DNA of 64,000 nucleotides from Streptomyces sp. A 4/2 (GTDB lineage: Bacteria > Actinomycetota > Actinomycetes > Streptomycetales > Streptomycetaceae), in NCBI RefSeq assembly GCF_940670765.1, contig NZ_CALNVW010000028.1, positions 43,100 through 107,099 on the forward strand, in the 5' to 3' direction. Shown here piece by piece: positions 25,966 to 34,162 of this stretch. The notes under the pieces were generated by a model. That model saw nothing but the letters and a program-made list of their open reading frames with translations. It did no database searches and had not been told where the DNA came from. The number at the start of each line of letters is the position of its first letter. Position 1 is the stretch's first letter. The translations under genes were made by a program, and so were the position numbers.

Positions 25966-26832
25966 TCAGACCCGATGGTGCAGCCGGTCCGCGCCGGCCA
26001 GGATCGCCGACGCCAGCGCGTCGGCGGCCTCCTGGGCCCGCCCGCCCGCCGGGCCGTGCAGCAGCACGAAGTCCACGTCCCCGAGATCGGGCAGCCCGGC
26101 CCGCGCCGGCAGCTGGGTGAGACCCGGCGGAATCAGGCCGCGGGTGTGCGCCATCACGCCGAGACCCGCGCGGGCCGCCGCGATCAGCCCGCTCAGACTG
26201 GTGCTCGTGCAGGCGATGCGCCAGGGCCGGCCGTGTTCCTCCAGTACCTCCAGGGCGCGGGCCCGGGTGATGGCCGGCGGCGGGAAGAGGATCAGCGGGA
26301 GCGGGCGCTCCGGGTCGATCCGCAGCCGGGGCGCGCCGATCCAGTTGAGAGCGGAGCTCCAGACCAGTTCGCCGTGCCGGTGACCGCTGCGGCGCTTGGC
26401 GAGCACCAGGTCGTGCGCGCCGGCCGCGAGCTGCTCGTGCAGGATGCCGGAGAGCCCGACGGTCAGTTCCAGATCCACTTCCGGGTGCGCGGCTCGGAAC
26501 GACTCCAGGATCTCCGGCAGCCGGGTCAGAACGAAGTCCTCCGACGCGCCGAACCGCAGCCGCCCGCGCGGCCGGCTCCCGGTGAAGAAGGCCGCCGCCC
26601 GCTCGTGGGCCTGGAGGATCGTACGGGCGAATCCGAGCATCGCCTCGCCGTCCTCGGTCAGTTCGACGCTGTGCGTGTCCCGGGTGAAGAGCGTGCGGCC
26701 CGTCGCGTCCTCCAGGCGGCGCACGTGCTGGCTGACCGTCGACTGGCGTACGCCGAGCCGGTGCGCGGCCTGGGTGAAACTCAGGGTCTGCGACACGGTG
26801 AGAAAGGTACGGAGCTGCGCCGGGTCGTACAT
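25966..26832 (-). CDS. LysR-family transcriptional regulator
   Basis: 288 residues. N-terminal winged HTH: LRTFLTVSQTLSFTQAAHRLGVRQSTVSQHVRRLE, the standard LysR pattern; then the periplasmic-binding-like effector domain beginning RGRLRFGASEDFVLTRLPEIL. It is divergent from the BASS transporter gene (117 bases apart), so it most likely senses the transported solute and controls that gene, as LysR proteins usually do with divergent neighbours. Confidence 0.92.
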   Translation of the reverse strand: MYDPAQLRTFLTVSQTLSFTQAAHRLGVRQSTVSQHVRRLEDATGRTLFTRDTHSVELTEDGEAMLGFARTILQAHERAAAFFTGSRPRGRLRFGASEDFVLTRLPEILESFRAAHPEVDLELTVGLSGILHEQLAAGAHDLVLAKRRSGHRHGELVWSSALNWIGAPRLRIDPERPLPLILFPPPAITRARALEVLEEHGRPWRIACTSTSLSGLIAAARAGLGVMAHTRGLIPPGLTQLPARAGLPDLGDVDFVLLHGPAGGRAQEAADALASAILAGADRLHHRV

Positions 26833-26948
26833 GGGCCCGAGGTTATCGCGTGCCGTGATGTCAGTCAGAGTGGTATGCAGGATTCCCGATCATGGGCATC
26901 GCGTGGACGATGGGGGCACGAACCGGTCACAGAGAGCAAGTGGAGCAC

Positions 26949-28004
26949 ATGAGCCGCCGCACGCTGCAGCTTCCGTCCTGGCTGCCGATCGATCCGTACA
27001 TCCTGGCGCTGATCGGCACGGTCGCCCTGGCGGCGCTGGTGCCGGCCCGCGGCACGGCAGCCGACGTGGCGGGGGGAGCGTCCACCGGTGCGGTGGCCCT
27101 GCTCTTCTTCCTCTACGGCGCCAGGCTCTCCACCAGCGAGACCGTCGAGGGGCTGAAACACTGGCGGCTCCATCTCACCGTGCTGGCCTGCACGTTCGTC
27201 GCCTTCCCGCTGCTGGGTCTGGCGGCCAGGGGACTCGTCCCGTTCGTCCTGACACCCCAGCTGTACAACGGTCTGCTCTTCCTCTGCCTGGTGCCCTCGA
27301 CGATCCAGTCGTCGATCGCCTTCACGTCGATCGCCCGCGGCAATGTTCCGGCGGCGATCTGCGCGGGCTCGTTCTCCTCACTGGCGGGGATCATCGTCAC
27401 CCCGGTCCTCGCGGCCCTGGTGCTCGGCAACAGCGGGGGCGGCTTCTCCGCCGACTCCCTGCTGAAGATCGTGCTCCAGCTGCTGGTGCCCTTCCTGGCC
27501 GGACAACTGCTGCGGCGCTGGGTGAGCGGCTTCCTGGTACGGAACAAGAAGGTCCTCGGTTACGTCGACCGCGGCTCGATCCTGCTGGTCGTCTACACCG
27601 CCTTCAGCGAGGGCATGGTGCGCGGTGTCTGGCACCAGATCAGCGTCGCCCGGCTGCTGGCGCTGCTCGCGGCCGAGGCGGTGCTGCTGGCCGCGATGCT
27701 CGCCCTGAGCTGGTACGGGGCCAAGCGGCTCGGATTCGGGCGCGGCGACCGGATCGCGATCCAGTTCGCCGGGTCGAAGAAGAGCCTGGCGGCCGGACTG
27801 CCCATGGCGAGTGTGCTGTTCGGGGCGCAGGCCTCACTGGCGGTGCTGCCGCTGATGCTCTTCCACCAGATGCAGCTGATGGTGTGCGCGGTGATCGCCA
27901 AACGGCGCTCGCGCGATCCGCTCACCGACGCGGACGGGGACGGAGTCGCGGACGACGGCGGGTCGGGCGGGACCTCGCCCGCCGCGGAGCCCGCCCTGCG
28001 GTGA
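26949..28004 (+). CDS. Bile acid:sodium symporter (BASS) family transporter
   Basis: 351 residues from ATG at 26949, chosen for the GGAG six bases upstream; a further upstream in-frame start (26892) would lie in the divergent promoter. About ten hydrophobic segments. BASS features are GAVALLFFLYGARLSTSE near the N-terminus and the crossover-region motif LVPSTIQSSIAFTSIARGN, with a second one at QFAGSKKSLAAGLPMASVLF. It belongs to the SBF-like (PF13593) group of sodium-coupled organic anion importers; substrate unknown. Control by the divergent LysR is likely. Confidence 0.88.
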   Translation: MSRRTLQLPSWLPIDPYILALIGTVALAALVPARGTAADVAGGASTGAVALLFFLYGARLSTSETVEGLKHWRLHLTVLACTFVAFPLLGLAARGLVPFVLTPQLYNGLLFLCLVPSTIQSSIAFTSIARGNVPAAICAGSFSSLAGIIVTPVLAALVLGNSGGGFSADSLLKIVLQLLVPFLAGQLLRRWVSGFLVRNKKVLGYVDRGSILLVVYTAFSEGMVRGVWHQISVARLLALLAAEAVLLAAMLALSWYGAKRLGFGRGDRIAIQFAGSKKSLAAGLPMASVLFGAQASLAVLPLMLFHQMQLMVCAVIAKRRSRDPLTDADGDGVADDGGSGGTSPAAEPALR

Positions 28005-28020
28005 CCCCGGCACACTTCGC

Positions 28021-28069
28021 TGGTGGCTGGTGGCTGGTGGCCGGTGGCTGGTGGCTGGTGGCCGGTGGC
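28021..28069. repeat. Heptanucleotide tandem repeat (TGGTGGC)
   Basis: Seven uninterrupted units of YGGTGGC, in order T,T,T,C,T,T,C at the first base, so a 21-bp higher-order unit (28028-28048) is repeated exactly at 28049-28069. It fills the gap after the BASS gene and before the end of the next gene on the opposite strand. Confidence 0.95.
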
Positions 28070-28087
28070 CGTGCCGGTCAGGTGAGG

Positions 28088-28702
28088 TCAGGTGCGGCGC
28101 GGGGAGGCCAGCAGGTAGGGCGAGCCGGCCCGCCGGTCCGCGTGGGCCGAGGTCTGCCAGCCCGCCAGTTCCAGCACCTCGGCGTAGGCCGCCGGGTCGG
28201 GCCCGTCCACCCGGACCGCCTCCGGCTGCGCCGACTCGGTGACCAGGTACCCCCGGCAGCCCCCGGCCTCCAGCGCCAGCGCGGACGCCTGTGTCAGATG
28301 CGTGCGTTCCCAGTCGCACGGCCGCTGCGCCGATCCGTCCGGATCGGTGACCCGCCGCATGTCGAGCAGCCCGTCCCAGGCGCTGCGCACCTCCCGCTGC
28401 CGCGCGGAGTCGGCCGGGTCGCTCCCGGTTCCGGTGCGGGCGCTGAACACCCCGGGCGCCGGATCCGGGGGCGTCGTCGGTGCCGGTGGTGGCACCAACC
28501 GCAGGGGATCCGCGGCCAGTTGCTCCCGCACCCGCTGCCCGGCCGGTGTCAGATAGTGCCGGTGCGGGGGCCGCGGATGGCGCAGGGCCAGGCCCTGGGC
28601 GACCAGCGCGGCCAGCACCGTCGAGGGACCGTGGAGCAGGCCGGATTCCGCGTCTGCGGTGCGGATCGCCCGGCGCTGGGCTGCGGACGGCTGACGGGTC
28701 AT
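28088..28702 (-). CDS. Hypothetical protein with winged-helix-like N-terminus
   Basis: 204 residues, start ATG at 28702. I do not recognise the family. Residues 1-65 look like a helical DNA-binding fold ending in a wing: SGLLHGPSTVLAALVAQGLALRH and HRHYLTPAGQRVREQL, similar to the replacement-type winged helices found in Streptomyces. The middle is Pro/Ala-rich, then a second domain (SAWDGLLDMRRVTDPDG, GYLVTESAQPEAVRV, YAEVLELAGW). No signal peptide. Monocistronic between convergent BASS and the FdhD gene. Confidence 0.6.
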   Translation of the reverse strand: MTRQPSAAQRRAIRTADAESGLLHGPSTVLAALVAQGLALRHPRPPHRHYLTPAGQRVREQLAADPLRLVPPPAPTTPPDPAPGVFSARTGTGSDPADSARQREVRSAWDGLLDMRRVTDPDGSAQRPCDWERTHLTQASALALEAGGCRGYLVTESAQPEAVRVDGPDPAAYAEVLELAGWQTSAHADRRAGSPYLLASPRRT

Positions 28703-28792
28703 GAGCCCGACCGTACTGCGCCGGCGCGGTGCGGGGACAGCCGTCGTCGTACGGCGAAACCCGCGGCACGGACCACGGCGGAGCCCGGCGCG

Positions 28793-29632
28793 TCAGATGC
28801 CGGACGGCAGCGCGACCCGCTCGGCGCCCGCGTACACGTTCATGGAGGAACCGCGGAGGAACCCGACCAGGGTGAGGCCGGTCTCAGCGGCCAGGTCGAC
28901 GGCGAGCGAGGACGGTGCGGAGACCGCCGCGAGCACCGGGATGCCCGCCATCACCGCCTTCTGGGCCAGTTCGAAGGAGGCCCGGCCCGAGACCAGCAGG
29001 ACGACCTGCGAGAGCGGGAGCCGGTCGTCCTGCAGCGCCCGGCCCACCAGCTTGTCCACCGCGTTGTGGCGGCCCACGTCCTCACGGACGTCGAGCAGTT
29101 CGCCCTCCGGCGTGAACAGCGCCGCCGCGTGCAGCCCCCCGGTCCGGTCGAACACCTGCTGGGCCGCCCGCAGCCGGTCGGGCAGGACGGCCAGCAGTTC
29201 CGGTGTGACGCGGACCGGGGGAGTGTCGGCGATCGGGAAGCGCGCGGTGGTCCGGACGGCGTCCAGGCTCGCCTTGCCGCAGAGCCCGCACGAGGACGTG
29301 GTGTAGACGTTGCGCTCCAGCGTGATGTCGGGCAGCTCGACGTCCGGGGCCAGCCGCACATCCACCACGTTGTACGTGTTCGAGCCGTCCGCCGTCGCCC
29401 CCGCGCAGTACACGATCGACTGCAGTTCGTCGGCCGAGCCCAGCACGCCCTCGCTGACCAGGAAGCCCGCCGCGAGCGCGAAGTCGTCGCCCGGGGTGCG
29501 CATGGTGATGGCGAGCGGCTTGCCGTTCAGCCGGATCTCCAGGGGCTCCTCGGCCACCAGGGTGTCGGGACGGGTCGTCACCGCTCCGTCCCTGATGCGG
29601 ATGACCCGGCGGCGTTCGGTGACCCGTCCCAT
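28793..29632 (-). CDS. fdhD: Formate dehydrogenase accessory sulfurtransferase
   Basis: 279 residues from ATG at 29632, the first Met before the conserved RRRVIRIRDGAV. The active-site cysteines are in SSCGLCGKASLD (C-x-x-C), and the family core GDDFALAAGFLVSEG, EDVGRHNAVDKLVG and SGRASFELAQKAVMAG is complete. FdhD takes sulfur from IscS and passes it to the molybdopterin cofactor of formate dehydrogenase. No formate dehydrogenase gene is in the window; Streptomyces often carry fdhD apart from it. Confidence 0.93.
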   Translation of the reverse strand: MGRVTERRRVIRIRDGAVTTRPDTLVAEEPLEIRLNGKPLAITMRTPGDDFALAAGFLVSEGVLGSADELQSIVYCAGATADGSNTYNVVDVRLAPDVELPDITLERNVYTTSSCGLCGKASLDAVRTTARFPIADTPPVRVTPELLAVLPDRLRAAQQVFDRTGGLHAAALFTPEGELLDVREDVGRHNAVDKLVGRALQDDRLPLSQVVLLVSGRASFELAQKAVMAGIPVLAAVSAPSSLAVDLAAETGLTLVGFLRGSSMNVYAGAERVALPSGI

Positions 29633-29881
29633 AGAAATCGGTCCCACTTCTCGATCAGTACTGCTGGACGTGCCCTCGACGGTCCCATTCTCCCGGACGT
29701 GGAGCGTGACGTTGCGGCCCGCCCCGTCGTGACGACTCGGTGCGTCGTAGGCACAGAACGTGGCCTCATGTGAAGCCTCCAACAGGAACGCCCGAATCTT
29801 GGTGCTTTACGTGCCGTCGTACCCATCAGTCGCTGACGAGACTGGAGGGCTCCTGACGTCAGCAGTAGAGGGGCCCCGGGC

Positions 29882-30820
29882 ATGACCGGTACACGCATCG
29901 CCGCACTCGGCCATTACCAGCCTGCCAAGGTGCTCACCAACGACGATGTCGCCGCTCTCGTCGAGACCAGTGACGAATGGATCCGGACCCGGGTGGGCAT
30001 CAAGACCCGCCACATCGCGGGTCCCGAGGAACCGGTCGACGAACTCGCCGCCCAGGCCGGAGCGAAGGCCCTGGCGTCGGCAGGCATCGCCCCCGCCGAC
30101 ATCGACCTCGTCCTCGTTGCCACCTCCACGGCCATCGACCGCTCGCCGAACATGGCGGCGCGGGTCGCCGCGAAGCTCGGGATGGGCTCGCCCGCCACGA
30201 TGGACGTCAACGTCGTCTGCTCGGGCTTCACGCACGCCCTCGCCATCGCCGACCACGCCGTGCGCGCCGGATCCGCCGCACGCGCCCTGGTGATCGGCGC
30301 CGACAAGATGGCCGAGATCGCCGACTGGACCGACCGCTCCACCTGCGTCCTGGTGGGCGACGGGGCCGGCGCGGCCGTCGTCGAAGCGTGCGACGAGGAC
30401 GGAATCGGTCCCGTGCTCTGGGGCTCGGTCCCGGAGATGGGCAACGCGGTGCGCATCGAGGGAACGCCCCCGCGCTTCGCCCAGGAGGGCCAGTCCGTCT
30501 ACCGCTGGGCCACCACCCAGCTGCCGCCGATCGCGCGTCAGGTCTGCGAGAAGGCGGGCATCACCCCCGAGGACCTGGCCGCCGTCGTCCTGCACCAGGC
30601 GAATCTCCGGATCATCGAGCCCGTCGCCGCGAAGATCGGCGCCGTGAACGCGGTGATCGCCCGCGATGTGGTGGACTCCGGCAACACCTCCGCCGCCAGC
30701 ATCCCGATGGCGCTCTCCAAGCTGGTGGAACGCCGGGAGATCCCCTCCGGCGCCCCGGTCCTGCTCTTCGGCTTCGGCGGCAACCTCTCGTACGCGGGAC
30801 AGGTGGTCCGCTGTCCGTGA
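29882..30820 (+). CDS. fabH: 3-oxoacyl-ACP synthase III-like protein
   Basis: 312 residues. The FabH triad is complete: Cys in VNVVCSGFTHAL, His in VVLHQANLRI and Asn in DSGNTSAAS, with the TSDEWIRTRVGIKTRHIA N-terminal block and the C-terminal GFGGNLSYAG. It condenses an acyl-CoA starter with malonyl-ACP. It is alone, away from the fabD-fabH-acpP-fabF cluster usual in Streptomyces, so it is probably a second, specialised copy. Upstream at 29853-29862 lies a perfect palindrome CTGACGTCAG. Confidence 0.88.
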   Translation: MTGTRIAALGHYQPAKVLTNDDVAALVETSDEWIRTRVGIKTRHIAGPEEPVDELAAQAGAKALASAGIAPADIDLVLVATSTAIDRSPNMAARVAAKLGMGSPATMDVNVVCSGFTHALAIADHAVRAGSAARALVIGADKMAEIADWTDRSTCVLVGDGAGAAVVEACDEDGIGPVLWGSVPEMGNAVRIEGTPPRFAQEGQSVYRWATTQLPPIARQVCEKAGITPEDLAAVVLHQANLRIIEPVAAKIGAVNAVIARDVVDSGNTSAASIPMALSKLVERREIPSGAPVLLFGFGGNLSYAGQVVRCP

Positions 30821-30945
30821 CGGCCCGGCCGACCGTCCCGTCGGCTGCGCTGCCGAACGCCCGGCGTCCTCGGCTGCTCCTGGCGAATACCGGATGAGGT
30901 GTACGTCACTCAGTGGCGCGGTCCGGCCACGGCTCGTTGTGCTCG

Positions 30946-30958
30946 GTAGACTGTAGAC
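30946..30958 (+). promoter_or_regulatory. Direct repeat, possible GntR operator
   Basis: GTAGAC-T-GTAGAC lies about 65 bases before the GntR start, within the likely promoter. FCD-type GntR proteins often bind sites containing GTAGAC/GTCTAC half-sites near their own gene. Inference only. Confidence 0.3.
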
Positions 30959-31021
30959 GATAGGCAATTGCTCCGTGCCGATGCGCCGCTGCCCTCTCCG
31001 GAGGCCAGAAGGGGGACCGAG

Positions 31022-31699
31022 ATGCTGTCCACAGGACTGCCGAAGGGGACCGTACCCAAGCTGGAGCGGCCGGGGCCGCTGCGTGAGCGGGTGTACGAGA
31101 CGCTGCTCGAACTGATCACGACCCGGGCCCTGACACCGGGGCAGCATCTGGTCGAGAGTGAACTCGCGGGCCATCTCGGTGTCTCCCGGCAGCCGGTGCG
31201 AGAGGCCCTGCAGCGGCTCGACACCGAGGGGTGGGTCGATCTGCGGCCCGCGCAGGGCGCGTTCGTCCACGAACCCACCGAGCAGGAGGCGGACCAGCTG
31301 CTCTCGGTGCGTACCCTCCTGGAGACGGAGGCCGCCCGGCTGGCCGCCGCCCACTCCGGGGCTGCGGGGATCGCCGCGCTGGAGCAGCTGTGTGCCAAGG
31401 GTGAGCAGGCCGTCGCGGACGACGACGTGGAGCTGGCGGTGGCGACCAATGACGCGTTCCATGCCAAAGTCATCGAACTGTCGGGCAATGTGGTCCTGGC
31501 CGAACTGGCCGGGCAGGTGGACCGCCGGGTCCGCTGGTACCACCGGCCCGTCGCCCGGCAGCGCGGCAAGCAGTCCTGGATCGAGCACCGGGAACTGATC
31601 GCGGCGATCTCCGCGCGGGACGAGAACGCCGCGACGGCGGTCATGCGGGCGCACACGGAGCACACCCGTACGACCTACCACCAGCGCGAGCGGAACTGA
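31022..31699 (+). CDS. GntR-family (FCD) transcriptional regulator
   Basis: 225 residues from ATG at 31022, with GGGGGA upstream; an in-frame start at 30968 would lie in the presumed operator. N-terminal HTH: LRERVYETLLELITTRALTP...ELAGHLGVSRQPVREALQRL. C-terminal all-helical FCD domain with His/Asp metal ligands (FHAKVIELSGN). Such proteins are repressors released by organic acids. It stands alone between fabH and the convergent NmrA-like gene, with no obvious catabolic partner. Confidence 0.9.
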   Translation: MLSTGLPKGTVPKLERPGPLRERVYETLLELITTRALTPGQHLVESELAGHLGVSRQPVREALQRLDTEGWVDLRPAQGAFVHEPTEQEADQLLSVRTLLETEAARLAAAHSGAAGIAALEQLCAKGEQAVADDDVELAVATNDAFHAKVIELSGNVVLAELAGQVDRRVRWYHRPVARQRGKQSWIEHRELIAAISARDENAATAVMRAHTEHTRTTYHQRERN

Positions 31700-31756
31700 C
31701 GGACCGGGTCCGCCGGGTGCCCCGGGCTCATCCGGCGAAGTCCGGCCGGGCAGGTG

Positions 31757-32551
31757 CTAGCGGAAGGCGTCCGCGTGCGCCACGGCCCACTGCCGGAAGG
31801 TGCGCGGTTCGCTCCCCGTGAGGTCCCGCACCGTCGGCAGCACCGGTGACTCGTCGAGCGTGCCGTCGGCGTAGAAGCTGAAGAACGCGTCGACGTACTC
31901 CTGCGGCATCTGCGCCGACATCTCCGCCCTGGCCTCGTCGTCGGAGAAGCCGTCGAACCGCAGCTCGCGGCCGAGGACTTCACCGAGGACGCGGATCCGG
32001 TCCCCGGGGAGCAGCGACTCCGGTCCGGAGAGCGCGTAGGCCTGTCCCTCGTGGTCGCCGGATGTCAGCGCGAGGGCGGCCACCGCGGCGATGTCGTACG
32101 GGTCGATGTTCGCGACCCGCACCTTGCCGAACGCGTCCCGCACCGTGTCGCCGTCGCGCAACTGCGGGCGCCAGCGCAGGGTGTTGGACATGAAGCCGAC
32201 GGGGCGCAGGAAGGTCCAGGGCAGGCCCGACTCCCGTACCTCGACCTCCGACTCGATCATGTAGCGGGCGACGGCGTTGGACAGATCGCCGCCCGGAACC
32301 GAACTGCTGGAGAGCAGCACCACCCGCTCCACACCCGCTTCGCGGATCCGCCCCAGGGTCTCCGGCATGTTGTCGTAGCCGGGCAGCAGGAACACCGCGC
32401 GCACCCCGTCGAGCTGGGACGCCACACTGAGCGGGTCGTTGAGATCGCCCGCGGTGGAGCGGCTGAACTCCCGTACCTTCTCGCCCGAAGCGGTGAGCCG
32501 GCGGACCAGCTCGGAGCCGACATTGCCGGTGGCTCCGGTGACCAGAATCAT
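31757..32551 (-). CDS. NmrA-like NAD(P)-binding atypical SDR
   Basis: 264 residues from ATG at 32551, with GAGGGG ten bases upstream. The Rossmann start MILVTGATGNVGSELVRRL has the TGATGxVG fingerprint of NmrA/atypical SDRs, followed by FLLPGYDNMPETL, VVLLSSSSV and TFLRPVGFMSNTL. These sense or use NAD(P)H; several are redox-sensor proteins rather than enzymes. Next to the ROK promoter region (divergent, about 220 bases). Function unknown. Confidence 0.85.
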   Translation of the reverse strand: MILVTGATGNVGSELVRRLTASGEKVREFSRSTAGDLNDPLSVASQLDGVRAVFLLPGYDNMPETLGRIREAGVERVVLLSSSSVPGGDLSNAVARYMIESEVEVRESGLPWTFLRPVGFMSNTLRWRPQLRDGDTVRDAFGKVRVANIDPYDIAAVAALALTSGDHEGQAYALSGPESLLPGDRIRVLGEVLGRELRFDGFSDDEARAEMSAQMPQEYVDAFFSFYADGTLDESPVLPTVRDLTGSEPRTFRQWAVAHADAFR

Positions 32552-32647
32552 GAGGTTTCCCCTCGGTCGTCGTACAGGACCGCCATCGTCCTTCACGCGC
32601 GGCCCTCCCCACCACTTCGACCGGTCGGGGCACTCGCTGCGTGAGCC

Positions 32648-32670
32648 TTTGTCCTCGATGGGGAGAAAGT
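32648..32670 (+). promoter_or_regulatory. Palindromic element shared with 40336, before the ROK gene
   Basis: TTTGTCCT-N6-GGAGAAAGT. TTTGTCC and GGAGAAA form an imperfect inverted repeat (six of seven). All 17 fixed bases and the spacing recur at 40336-40358; a GCGCAA hexamer also follows in both (32685-32690 here). Likely the operator of the ROK protein encoded downstream. Confidence 0.6.
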
Positions 32671-32772
32671 GGGAGGCGATTCCTGCGCAACTTCTTCCCA
32701 CTCGGGGAAAGCGCTGCTACGTTCCCACTCGAAAGCCCGTAGGACACACGGCCGATGAGGCGGGAGGGGCAA

Positions 32773-33963
32773 GTGAGGCGCATGACTGCACGACCCGCCA
32801 ACACGCATCAGGCACGACTGCTGCGGCTGTTGCGAGACGGGGGCCCCAACTCCCGTGCCCAGCTGGGTGACCAGGTGGACCTCTCGCGCTCCAAGCTCGC
32901 CGTGGAGGTCGACCGGCTCCTGGAGACGGGCCTGGTCGTCGCGGACGGGCTCGCCGCCTCGCGCGGTGGCCGCCGCTCGCACAACATCCGGCTGGCACCG
33001 GCGCTGCGTTTCCTCGGCGTCGACATCGGCGCGACCTCGGTCGATGTGGCCGTCACCAACGCGGAACTGGAGGTGCTCGGCCATCTCAACCAGCCCATGG
33101 ACGTCCGGGAAGGCCCGGTCGCCGTCTTCGAGCAGGTCCTCGCGATGGCCGCCAAACTGCGGGCGTCGGGGCTGGCCGAGGGGTTCGACGGCGCCGGTAT
33201 CGGGGTCCCCGGACCGGTTCGCTTCCCCGAGGGCGTACCGGTCGCCCCGCCCATCATGCCCGGCTGGGACGGCTTCCCCGTACGCGAGGCCCTCAGTCAG
33301 GAACTGGGCTGCCCGGTCATGGTCGACAACGATGTGAACCTGATGGCGATGGGGGAGCAGCACGCGGGCGTGGCACGCTCGGTGGGCGACTTCCTCTGCG
33401 TCAAGATCGGCACGGGTATCGGCTGCGGGATCGTCGTCGGCGGCGAGGTCCACCGCGGTGTGACGGGCAGTGCGGGCGACATCGGGCACATCCAGGTCGA
33501 GCCCGACGGGCGCCCCTGCGCCTGTGGCAACAGGGGCTGTCTGGAAGCCCACTTCAGCGGCTCCGCGCTCGCGCGGGACGCCGAGGACGCGGCGCGCGCC
33601 GGACTGTCCAGCGAACTCGCGAGGCGGCTCGACGCCTCCGGACGGCTGACCGCGGCGGATGTCGCGGCTGCCGCGTCAGCGGGGGACGCCACCTCGCTCG
33701 ACCTCATCCGGGAGGGCGGCAACCGGGTCGGCCAGGTCATTGCGGGCCTCGTCAGCTTCTTCAACCCGGGTCTGGTGGTGATCGGCGGCGGGGTGACCGG
33801 CCTCGGCCACACCCTGCTCGCCAGCGTACGGACCCAGGTCTACCGCCGGTCGCTGCCGCTGGCCACCGGCAATCTGCCCATTGTGCTCGGGGAGTTGGGC
33901 CCGGCTGCCGGAGTGATCGGCGCGGCCCGCCTGATCAGCGACCACCTGTTCTCACCGGCCTGA
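32773..33963 (+). CDS. ROK-family sugar-responsive transcriptional regulator
   Basis: 396 residues from GTG at 32773, five bases after GGAGG; ATG at 32755 or 32782 are alternatives. Residues 10-70 hold the winged HTH (HQARLLRLLRDGGPNSRAQLGDQVDLSRS...). The ROK sugar-kinase-like domain follows with FLGVDIGATSVDVAV, GIGVPGPV, a glucose-binding-region Asn-Asp in MVDNDVNLMAMGE, GTGIGCGIV and the zinc site GHIQVEPDGRPCACGNRGCLEAH. It should bind DNA and a sugar; the gene heads the ABC transporter block as rok7B7 does beside xylFGH in S. coelicolor. Confidence 0.9.
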   Translation: MRRMTARPANTHQARLLRLLRDGGPNSRAQLGDQVDLSRSKLAVEVDRLLETGLVVADGLAASRGGRRSHNIRLAPALRFLGVDIGATSVDVAVTNAELEVLGHLNQPMDVREGPVAVFEQVLAMAAKLRASGLAEGFDGAGIGVPGPVRFPEGVPVAPPIMPGWDGFPVREALSQELGCPVMVDNDVNLMAMGEQHAGVARSVGDFLCVKIGTGIGCGIVVGGEVHRGVTGSAGDIGHIQVEPDGRPCACGNRGCLEAHFSGSALARDAEDAARAGLSSELARRLDASGRLTAADVAAAASAGDATSLDLIREGGNRVGQVIAGLVSFFNPGLVVIGGGVTGLGHTLLASVRTQVYRRSLPLATGNLPIVLGELGPAAGVIGAARLISDHLFSPA

Positions 33964-33974
33964 CCGCCGGGACG

Positions 33975-34007
33975 CACCACCGGCACGATCGGCACCACCG
34001 GCACGAT
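33975..34007. repeat. Short duplicated unit in the ROK-ABC gap
   Basis: CACCACCGGCACGAT occurs at 33975-33989 and 33993-34007. The 199-base gap between ROK and the ABC ATPase also holds runs of CCGCAC; I see no clear promoter motif, but there is room for one. Confidence 0.6.
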
Positions 34008-34162
34008 TGCGCAGCCCCGCAGCCCCGCACCGCCCGCACCACAGGAACACCCGCTCACCTGCACGTCCGCTCGACCTGAACATCCCGCACCGCCGCACCG
34101 CGCTCAGCTCTGCCCTGCCCTGAAACACCCGCTCACCGGCCGAACCGCCGAGGGGATCCGTC

